Of a stretch of DNA of 21,799 bases, positions 16,171 through 21,799 are shown one piece after another. Below the pieces are notes generated by a model. It searched no databases, was not told the origin of the DNA, and saw nothing but the letters and a program-made list of their open reading frames with translations. Made by a program: the position numbers and the translations under genes. Origin of the DNA: an uncultured Clostridia bacterium (GTDB lineage: Bacteria > Bacillota > Clostridia > TANB77 > CAG-508); the NCBI GenBank assembly GCA_944392065.1, contig CALXVO010000009.1, positions 1-21,799 of the forward strand, read 5' to 3'. Position 1 is the stretch's first letter. Every line of letters starts with the position of its first letter.

Positions 16171-16255
16171 CCTTACACCGATTTTGTGCTTTTCTTCTAT
16201 AATAAATTTCTTCTGCTCTTCTCATTCTTTCTTCTTGACTTATTGTTCTTTCCAA
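16160..16255 (-). pseudogene. Probable displaced N-terminus of the M23 protein
   Basis: A 31-codon frame from TTG 16255 with aggaggtttcat directly upstream, the only strong ribosome site before the M23 gene. It reads ERTISQEERMRRAEEIYYRR and then runs to TAG at 16162-16160, overlapping the M23 frame by 11 bases. Deleting one A from the AAAA run at about 16190-16187 would join it to GVRVSSSNVNRNEKKK of the M23 protein as one continuous chain. I believe related proteins begin with a similar EERxRRAEEIYYRR segment, but this is from memory. It is either a natural frameshift, a sequencing error or a genuine small coupled peptide. Confidence 0.55.
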
Positions 16256-16349
16256 ATGAAACCTCCTAAATTGTTTTTTTCTAAACTTTAAATATAAATT
16301 GCACTTAATTATTAGAGATGACCGCAATTATGACACTTTCCTATACAAC

Positions 16350-16404
16350 AAAAAACACCTCTTAACATTAACTGTTTAATGTATATGTTAACAAGGTGTT
16401 TTTT
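16350..16404 (-). terminator. Intrinsic terminator after the 112-residue gene
   Basis: AAAAAACACCT (16350-16360) pairs with AGGTGTTTTTT (16394-16404), extended by ttaacat/atgttaa with one bulge. The loop itself contains acattaa/ttaatgt. It starts 8 bases beyond the stop at 16412 on the minus strand and closes the 20193-16412 gene run. Confidence 0.88.
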
Positions 16405-16411
16405 ATTCCTA

Positions 16412-16750
16412 TTAAATTAAACTAAATACAGCTCCTAATATAGTAGTGAAAAGCAAAAGAAAATTTAGTTTTATAGAATTTTTATATTTTTTTTCTAATT
16501 TCTTCATATTATTTTTCCATTTTGGTGTTTTCTTTTCTAATTCCTCTGTATATGATTTTAGTAGCATTTCTGCTTCTTTTATAATATATTCTTTATTATT
16601 TTTTACTTCTTTACTTTTTTTGTTATCCTCTTTATTTTCTATCATTTGGTATTTATGTATTTTCTTATTTTCTTTTAAAACAACAAATGCTTCTTCTATT
16701 AAATTAGATGGTAAATCTTTTAAAACTATCATGTTTTTCATATTACTCAT
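16412..16750 (-). CDS. Hypothetical small tail-anchored protein
   Basis: 112 residues, ATG 16750 after aaaggaatgtgaattaaa. An N-terminal region (MIVLKDLPSNLIEEAFVVLK) is followed by a very Lys/Glu-rich helical stretch (about 26-92, probably coiled coil) and one C-terminal hydrophobic helix (about 93-112). This gives a tail-anchored layout with the bulk in the cytoplasm. No named family. It lies 147 bases downstream of the YyaC-family gene, ahead of a strong terminator, so it is the last gene of its transcript. A link to sporulation is only by neighbourhood. Confidence 0.72.
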   Translation of the reverse strand: MSNMKNMIVLKDLPSNLIEEAFVVLKENKKIHKYQMIENKEDNKKSKEVKNNKEYIIKEAEMLLKSYTEELEKKTPKWKNNMKKLEKKYKNSIKLNFLLLFTTILGAVFSLI

Positions 16751-16897
16751 TTTAATTCACATTCCTTTCGATAGGAATAGATTAATTTTCTTAAAAACAA
16801 TATATGTTAAATTAATTAAAGTTTATTGTTTGCAAATAACTCTTAATCTTTCCAAATAATTTTATCTTATCTAGATTTTTACCATCTTTTTTCTATC

Positions 16898-17461
16898 TTA
16901 TACATAAATATTTGATTTTTTTAAAACATTTTTAATTCCATTAGATACAATCTCTGCCATTTTTTCTGTTTCTTTTAAACTTACTTTTTTTAGTTCTCTT
17001 AAATTTCTATCTTTTTCCGAATATGCTCTTCCAACCACACATTTTATATTTACATTAGAATAAAAGCATATACTTTTTTGTAATGCTTTTCCTATTTTTA
17101 TATAGCCTTCACTTAAAACTATATCTCCTTTATTATTAGTAGCACTTAAAGCTGCATCTATTGTAACTATATAAGGATTTGTAAAATTATGATATATTTT
17201 TTCTATTGTTTCTTTTGCATTAATAAAATTTAAGGTACTTTCCAAAGTTCCATATATTTGTAAATATTTATTCTCTATGTTTTTTAAATTATTTCCTACT
17301 ATCGGTCCTAAGGAATCTCCAACTATTTTATTTGTACCAACACATAAAAATACTAAATTAGAGTAGCTTTCTTTAAAAGATAACTTACTCATTTTTTTCT
17401 CAAACTCTTCTACAAATTTCCAATAATTCTCACACAAATACGTCTCATCCTTCCAAATCAT
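16898..17461 (-). CDS. yyaC: YyaC-family (DUF1256) spore protease-like protein
   Basis: 187 residues, typical for YyaC. Diagnostic stretches are FLCVGTNKIVGDSLGPIVG (about 38-56), YGTLESTLNFINA, and IVTIDAALS, near 98-106, matching the GTDxxxGDSLGP and IAIDACL patterns of this family, which is related in fold to the germination protease GPR. YyaC is sporulation-associated in Bacillus; its substrate is not known. ATG 17461 has a weak ribosome site, but it lies only 11 bases after the preceding stop, consistent with coupling. The C-terminal half is less conserved than usual. Confidence 0.8.
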   Translation of the reverse strand: MIWKDETYLCENYWKFVEEFEKKMSKLSFKESYSNLVFLCVGTNKIVGDSLGPIVGNNLKNIENKYLQIYGTLESTLNFINAKETIEKIYHNFTNPYIVTIDAALSATNNKGDIVLSEGYIKIGKALQKSICFYSNVNIKCVVGRAYSEKDRNLRELKKVSLKETEKMAEIVSNGIKNVLKKSNIYV

Positions 17462-17472
17462 TATATTGCATT

Positions 17473-17718
17473 CTATTCTTTATCTCTTGCAATTATGATG
17501 CTTATATCTCTATCTTTGCTATATTTCCTAATTATATCTTCAGAAAAACCTGCAAGTTCATTTGTAAGAATGATTGTATTATAATTTTTATTTATTAATT
17601 CTTGTATTTTTGTATCAGTTATTTCTGGATCTTCTAACTTAAAAACGTCAAATCCTAATCTTTCTGGTACTTTAAAACTCTTATCATCTTTATCATACTT
17701 TAGCCAAGAAATCTTCAT
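17473..17718 (-). CDS. Small protein resembling V-type ATPase subunit F fold, unknown role
   Basis: 81 residues from ATG 17718, chosen because ggtgattaaa precedes it; an ATG four codons earlier has no ribosome site. The sequence has the pattern GFDVFKLEDPEI, then KIQELINKNYNTIILTNELAG, then SIIIARD, an alternating strand/helix layout like ATP-synt_F (the NtpF/AtpF regulator of V-ATPases). No other ATPase subunits are nearby, so that role is unlikely here and the resemblance may be only of fold. It sits between the DUF4116 gene and the YyaC-family gene, tightly spaced with the latter. Confidence 0.65.
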   Translation of the reverse strand: MKISWLKYDKDDKSFKVPERLGFDVFKLEDPEITDTKIQELINKNYNTIILTNELAGFSEDIIRKYSKDRDISIIIARDKE

Positions 17719-17793
17719 TTTAATCACCATTTTTAGTCTTTGACATTTTAAAAAAATTATTCAATTATTATTACAATGTTACCGGATAATACT

Positions 17794-18306
17794 TTATTCT
17801 TCTTGTTCTTCCATTTTACTAATTTCTTCTTTTAATTCATCATCAGAAACATACTCCAATGCTCTTTTATCATTTTTTACAGCTGCTAAAGCAATTTCTT
17901 TGTTTGTCCTTAGTCTTTTGCTTGCATATTTAAATATGAGTCCCTTGTTACTTACTGCTGTAAGTACTAATTCAAAATCATCTCTTAGATTTTCTGATGC
18001 ATAATATAATTCTTGCCCATCAATTTTTACAGCTTCTAACATAGTGTCTCTATCATCTGCTAATCTTTGACTTACATAACAAGCTGTCCATCCAACTTTT
18101 TTTATAGATGCTAAAACAACATCCTTATCATCTTTTAAATTACTACTTGCAAATTCTAATGCATTTCCATCTTGATTTATTGCTGCCATTACTACTTCTT
18201 TATCATTTTTTAATCTGTCTGAAGCATAGTCTAGTAAACTGCCTTGTTTACTAACCATTTCTAATACATAATCTTTATCGTCATTTTTTTCTTTGTCGAA
18301 TTCCAC
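17794..18306 (-). CDS. DUF4116 tandem-repeat protein
   Basis: 170 residues made almost wholly of six 25-residue repeats (about 11-158) of the form DKEVVxAAxxxxGxALxYASxxLxD, for example DKEVVMAAINQDGNALEFAS. This is the DUF4116 repeat, predicted two short helices per unit, forming a solenoid of the kind used for protein binding. The acidic tail (KMEEQEE) ends the protein. The start is GTG 18306 with aagggatg about 12 bases upstream; no better in-frame start exists. Function unknown in this family. Confidence 0.82.
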   Translation of the reverse strand: MEFDKEKNDDKDYVLEMVSKQGSLLDYASDRLKNDKEVVMAAINQDGNALEFASSNLKDDKDVVLASIKKVGWTACYVSQRLADDRDTMLEAVKIDGQELYYASENLRDDFELVLTAVSNKGLIFKYASKRLRTNKEIALAAVKNDKRALEYVSDDELKEEISKMEEQEE

Positions 18307-18461
18307 TTCTACTTCATCCCTTCCTTGTAAATTTTGCTTAAAAAATTACAAATCATGGCATTATATTTTTTTAATATATTATCTTTCTTTGCAATTACTC
18401 GTAACAAATATATTTTATTGATTTTTCTAATTCAGCTTGAAAGTTTTATTAATTATATTAT

Positions 18462-19142
18462 TTATTTTCGTTTCATTTTTTTTAATTCGTCTTTTACTTC
18501 TTTACTTACTCTATTTGATTCAATCATTTTTTGCAAAGATTTATTATATGTAAAATCATCTAATTTATTATTTTTTAAAAACTCTCTTGTTTTTTCTTCA
18601 TTTTTTACAAAAGCTACTGATATTCCCCAAGCAATCCCCATTTGTACATAATATTTATCTGAAATTATATTATTATATATTTCTAATACTTTATCTATGT
18701 ATTCTTCCGTTAAATAATAATCCATTAGCATAATACATACAAACCTTAATTCAAATTCTCTTTTTGAGTTTATATACTTTTGCAAATATTCAAACATTTC
18801 ATCTAAGTTTTTATTTGTAAATTTGTATGTAGATGCAGAGCAATCGCAAATTGCCCAATTGTCTATCATAGGAACAAATTTATCTAAATACTTTAGTCTT
18901 TCTACAAACTTTGCTTTCATATATCCTATTACTAAACCATATACCATTTTTTCTTCATAAGAATTACAGTTATATTCTTCTAGAAATTGAATAGGATTAT
19001 CTTTAGCAATATTTTTAGCCAACTCTCTTAATTGTGGTAATCTAACTCCTATGATATCATTTATATTAGGACATAACCCACTATTAAATTTTTTATATTC
19101 TTCATCAGCTAATTCGTATAGTTTATCCTTTAAATTAATCAT
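18462..19142 (-). CDS. AlkD-like DNA alkylation repair glycosylase
   Basis: 226 residues, all-helical HEAT-like repeat family. GVRLPQLRELAK (32-43) is the family signature. Residues matching the catalytic set of Bacillus AlkD are W96 and D100 (DNWAICD), R133 (FELRFV) and W172 (GIAWGIS). These enzymes remove positively charged alkylated bases such as 3-methyladenine and 7-methylguanine without base flipping. The ATG at 19142 overlaps the stop of homoserine dehydrogenase by 8 bases, so the two are translationally coupled despite unrelated roles. Confidence 0.88.
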   Translation of the reverse strand: MINLKDKLYELADEEYKKFNSGLCPNINDIIGVRLPQLRELAKNIAKDNPIQFLEEYNCNSYEEKMVYGLVIGYMKAKFVERLKYLDKFVPMIDNWAICDCSASTYKFTNKNLDEMFEYLQKYINSKREFELRFVCIMLMDYYLTEEYIDKVLEIYNNIISDKYYVQMGIAWGISVAFVKNEEKTREFLKNNKLDDFTYNKSLQKMIESNRVSKEVKDELKKMKRK

Positions 19143-20193
19143 TTTCTTCTCCTACAATTGGTAAGTTTGTCCCTTCTAATATTTCAAATTCTGGTTTTGC
19201 TATAAAAATTCTATCTTCTCTTAGATTAATTTCTCTTCCTTCTGATGTATTAATACATTCTATAATATCAGAGCATACCGCACTTGCTGTTGGAAATTTT
19301 CCAGCCCCTTTGCCATAGAAAATAACATTTCCCACCATATCTCCTTTTACTAGTATTGCATTATACACATCATTTACATTTGCTAGTGGATTGTCCTTTT
19401 TTATAGCACATGGAGACACCATAATTTCTATATTTCCTGAATCACTTTTTCTTGAATAACCTATTAATTTTACAACATAACCTTTCTCTTCAGCTTTCTT
19501 TACATCTTTTAAAGTAAGATTTTCAATTCCCTTGACTTCTATATTATCTGGGCTTATATCTTCTTCATATGCTAAAGCAGATAAAATACAAATTTTCCTG
19601 CATGTATCATAACCTTTTATGTCTGCATCAGGATTACTTTCTGCATATCCTAATTCTTGTGCTTGCTTTAGTGCAGTTTCAAAACTAATATTTTCAGTTA
19701 TCATTTTTGTTAAAATATAGTTTGTGGTTCCGTTCATAATACCTATAATTTCTTTTATATTATTTGCTTCTAGGCATTGTAGTAATGGATGGATAATAGG
19801 AATTCCACCTCCAACAGATGCCTCGAACAAATACTTAACTTTATTTTCTTTTGCTATTTTTAAAAGTTCAGCTCCCTTTGTTGCTACTAGTTCTTTATTA
19901 GAAGTAACTACACTTATTCCAGATAATAGCAATCTTTTTGTATAATCATATGCTACTGTAGCTCCACCAATTACTTCTGCTACAATGCTAATTTCATTAT
20001 CTCTTATAATTTTTTCAAAATCTTTTATTATTTTATCTTGATACTTATCTCCATTAAAATCTTTTATATCTAATATATATTTAACATTTATTTCCTTTCC
20101 TGCATTTTTCTTAATTGTTTCTTTATTTTTTTCTAATAATTCTACAACTCCTGACCCTACTGTTCCATATCCTAATACTGCAATATTTACCAT
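19135..20193 (-). CDS. hom: Homoserine dehydrogenase
   Basis: 352 residues from ATG 20193. The Rossmann motif VLGYGTVG begins at residue 6; TSNKELVA, GGGIPII, GIMNGTTNYIL and the AESNPDADIKGYD catalytic segment all follow in family order. It reduces aspartate semialdehyde to homoserine with NAD(P)H, the branch point toward threonine and methionine. There is no C-terminal ACT domain, so it lacks the usual threonine feedback site of longer Firmicute enzymes. Frame-upstream ATGs at 20214 and 20205 lack spaced ribosome sites; aaggga precedes 20193 by about 12 bases. I see no T-box or riboswitch in the upstream gap. Confidence 0.93.
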   Translation of the reverse strand: MVNIAVLGYGTVGSGVVELLEKNKETIKKNAGKEINVKYILDIKDFNGDKYQDKIIKDFEKIIRDNEISIVAEVIGGATVAYDYTKRLLLSGISVVTSNKELVATKGAELLKIAKENKVKYLFEASVGGGIPIIHPLLQCLEANNIKEIIGIMNGTTNYILTKMITENISFETALKQAQELGYAESNPDADIKGYDTCRKICILSALAYEEDISPDNIEVKGIENLTLKDVKKAEEKGYVVKLIGYSRKSDSGNIEIMVSPCAIKKDNPLANVNDVYNAILVKGDMVGNVIFYGKGAGKFPTASAVCSDIIECINTSEGREINLREDRIFIAKPEFEILEGTNLPIVGEEND

Positions 20194-20280
20194 ATCTAAT
20201 ATCATTCCCTTCATATATATTTTTTTGATAATATTAAATATATCATATTATTGTTTTTCTTTCAATATATTGTTTGTAAC

Positions 20281-20309
20281 TTGACTTTTTCCAATTAATA
20301 TAATATGAT
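20281..20309 (+). promoter_or_regulatory. Promoter of rubrerythrin
   Basis: TTGACT (20281-20286), 17 bases, TATGAT (20304-20309), 38 bases upstream of the ATG. Good match to a sigma-A promoter. No clear PerR-type palindrome was seen. Confidence 0.6.
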
Positions 20310-20347
20310 ATTAGACGAATTAAATAAGAATATAAGGAGGTAATATT

Positions 20348-20881
20348 ATGGAATTAAAAGGATCAAAAACAGAAGCAAATTTAAGAGCTGCTTTTTCTGG
20401 AGAATCTGAAGCTAGAAATAAATATACATATTTTGCAAGTGTTGCAAAAAAAGAAGGATATGAACAAATAGCAGCAATTTTCCTAGAAACAGCCGAAAAT
20501 GAAAAAGAACATGCTAAATTACATTTTAAATATCTAGAAGGAATTGGAGATACAAAATCTAACTTAGCAGACGCGGCAGCTGGAGAAAATTATGAATGGT
20601 CAGATATGTATCCAAAATTTGCTAAAGAAGCTGAAGAAGAAGGATTTTTAGAGATTGCTGCTACTTTTAGAGGAATTGCAGAAGTAGAAAAACATCATGA
20701 AGAAAGATATAAAAAATTATTAGAAAATGTTGAAAACGGAGAAGTTTTCAAAAAAGGAAGCATTGTTGTTTGGAAATGTAGAAATTGTGGACATATACAT
20801 GTTGGATTGGAAGCTCCTACAATATGCCCAGTTTGTAAACATGCACAAAGCTATTTTGAAGTAAACGCAGAAAATTATTAA
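20348..20881 (+). CDS. rbr: Rubrerythrin
   Basis: 177 residues, ATG 20348 behind aaggaggtaatatt, the strongest ribosome site in the window. The N-terminal four-helix diiron domain (1-135) has E19/E21 in SGESEARNKY, E52 and H55 in ENEKEHAK, the EAEEEGF helix and EVEKHHEERY. The C-terminal rubredoxin-like iron centre has CRNCG (C144, C147) and CPVC (C160, C163). It reduces hydrogen peroxide with electrons from NADH via rubredoxin partners and protects strict anaerobes from oxygen. It is transcribed alone, divergent from hom, with its own promoter and terminator. Confidence 0.97.
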   Translation: MELKGSKTEANLRAAFSGESEARNKYTYFASVAKKEGYEQIAAIFLETAENEKEHAKLHFKYLEGIGDTKSNLADAAAGENYEWSDMYPKFAKEAEEEGFLEIAATFRGIAEVEKHHEERYKKLLENVENGEVFKKGSIVVWKCRNCGHIHVGLEAPTICPVCKHAQSYFEVNAENY

Positions 20882-20896
20882 TATTGATAATCTTAC

Positions 20897-20948
20897 AAAA
20901 AGAGTTTACAATCATGATTAAAACTAATTATGATTGTAAACTCTTTTT
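20897..20948. terminator. Strong bidirectional terminator after rubrerythrin
   Basis: Perfect 19-bp stem, AAAAAGAGTTTACAATCAT (20897-20915) with its complement at 20930-20948, 14-base loop, A-run and T-run on either side. It can serve both rbr and the convergent biotin ligase gene. A separate 14-bp palindrome, AAAAGTCGACTTTT, lies just beyond at 20959-20972. Confidence 0.93.
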
Positions 20949-20991
20949 ATTGTATAGGAAAAGTCGACTTTTTCTTTGACATATCAGTATT

Positions 20992-21576
20992 TTAAATAAT
21001 ATTCTTATTAACACAGTTTTTTTCAAACTTAGTACAAAATACTGAAATTATTTTTTCTCTTGAAAATTCTCGATTAAATTCTAATTTTAATGATGTTGCT
21101 ATCTCTTGTAAATCTAATGGAAAATTTACACCATTTACATTAATCCCTATTCCTATTAGCAGATATTTTATACTCTCCCCCGATGTTACAATTTGAGTTA
21201 AAATTCCTCCCATTTTTTTCTCATTATATATTATATCATTTGGCTTTTTTATTTCTAGTTTATATCCATAGATTTCCCAAATTGTGTCTACTATACATTT
21301 TGCAATATCTAATGTAAGTTCTTCTAGTTCCTTAACTTTACATTTAGGATAAATTACTAATGAAAATGAGATGTTTTTTCCTTTTTCTGAGTACCATTTT
21401 CTATCATGTGTACCTATTCCATTGGTTTGGTAATCAGCAATAACTATTGTACCATTTTCCACCCTTTCCTCTGCTAATCTTTTAATTTCTTTTTGTGTTG
21501 ATTCAATTTCTTCAAAAAAAATAATTTTTTTCCCAATTATATTTGCACTCAAAAAATATTTTATTTTTTCTTGCAT
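20992..21576 (-). CDS. birA: Biotin-[acetyl-CoA-carboxylase] ligase, short form without DNA-binding domain
   Basis: 194 residues, ATG 21576 behind gggagatatttaa. The BPL/LplA-type catalytic core has IESTQKE (24-30), DYQTNGIGTHDRKWYS, where the family has GRGRxGRxW, ISFSLVI, and KKPNDIIYNEKKMGGIL, which holds the catalytic Lys region. There is no N-terminal helix-turn-helix, so this is a monofunctional ligase and not a BirA repressor, and the C-terminal SH3-like domain is missing or very short. It attaches biotin to carboxylase carrier proteins. Confidence 0.85.
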   Translation of the reverse strand: MQEKIKYFLSANIIGKKIIFFEEIESTQKEIKRLAEERVENGTIVIADYQTNGIGTHDRKWYSEKGKNISFSLVIYPKCKVKELEELTLDIAKCIVDTIWEIYGYKLEIKKPNDIIYNEKKMGGILTQIVTSGESIKYLLIGIGINVNGVNFPLDLQEIATSLKLEFNREFSREKIISVFCTKFEKNCVNKNII

Positions 21577-21621
21577 TTAAATATCTCCCTTATTTTCAAA
21601 TTTTGTAACTTTTTGCTTGAA

Positions 21622-21650
21622 ATTATATCATTTTTCAGTTTTTTTGTCCA
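21622..21650 (-). promoter_or_regulatory. Promoter of the biotin ligase gene
   Basis: On the minus strand TGGACA (21650-21645), 17 bases, TATAAT (21627-21622), about 45 bases before the ATG. A perfect -10 and a near-consensus -35. Confidence 0.6.
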
Positions 21651-21784
21651 TTAATACATATTATTTTGTTTATTTGTACATACTAATACCATGTATTGAG
21701 CATGTATATGTTTACTTACTAGTTTCTGTAATTTATTTCGTATACATGCTATATTCATTTCAGATTTAGGAAGAGGTGAAATAA

Positions 21785-21799
21785 ATGGCATTAGATTAT
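21785..21799 (+). CDS. Start of a plus-strand gene cut by the window edge
   Basis: ATG 21785 preceded by ggaagaggtgaaataa, a good ribosome site, then four codons (MALDY). Too short to identify. The upstream stretch 21690-21748 has CATGTAT twice in direct and once in inverted orientation, a possible operator. Confidence 0.5.

Noticed and set aside
20959..20972. Palindrome AAAAGTCGACTTTT as a LexA or PerR operator
   Set aside because: It does not match the known consensus of either, and it lies downstream of both flanking genes rather than near a promoter.

Overview
The window is AT-rich and nearly every gene is preceded by a strong GGAGG-type ribosome binding site. It carries endospore-formation genes (yqfC, yqfD, a PdaA-type deacetylase, a spoIVFA/spoIVFB-like pair, a YyaC-family protein), an agr-type peptide quorum-sensing locus and a clostridial-style pilin-like segment. 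This points to a low-GC, anaerobic, spore-forming member of the Clostridia, probably an uncultured host-associated lineage. The taxonomy is inferred from gene content only.

Layout. 1-6796 (all minus strand, read right to left): pdaA-like deacetylase, yqfC, yqfD, a 408-residue unknown, a YbeY-DgkA-PAP2 triple fusion, a DUF3048 (YerB-like) protein, and a pilin-like gene that runs off the left edge. The pilin-like gene has an in-frame (AC)16 microsatellite 23 codons after its start and could be phase-variable. 6797-7180 is intergenic and holds the promoter of agrA. 7181-10140 is a complete agr system in an unusual convergent layout: agrA and agrC on plus, agrB and a 39-codon agrD on minus, meeting at a bidirectional terminator. 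10358-12353 (minus): a frameshifted RluA-type pseudouridine synthase, a SAM-dependent methyltransferase and a small membrane protein. 12620-16255 (minus): uvrC, a SpoIVFB-like M50 protease and an M23 peptidase whose N-terminal part appears split off by a frameshift. 16412-20193 (minus): small unknown, YyaC-family protein, small unknown, DUF4116 repeat protein, AlkD-like DNA glycosylase, homoserine dehydrogenase. 20348-20881 (plus): rubrerythrin. 20992-21576 (minus): biotin ligase. A new plus-strand gene starts at 21785 and leaves the window.

Non-coding structure stands out. Two copies of a large hairpin element (1483-1605 and 11109-11236) share a conserved core but have different outer arms. 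Within each copy the arms pair with each other, and in both copies the right arm contains the stop codon of the upstream gene. A separate palindromic, REP-like element with perfect 29-bp arms (5860-5986) sits between pdaA and yqfC and explains a false N-terminal extension of yqfC.

Most genes are ordinary for the lineage. The points most worth following are the (AC)16 tract in the pilin-like gene, the paired hairpin elements, the triple fusion with a degenerate phosphatase domain, and the convergent agr locus with an unusually large predicted thiolactone ring.
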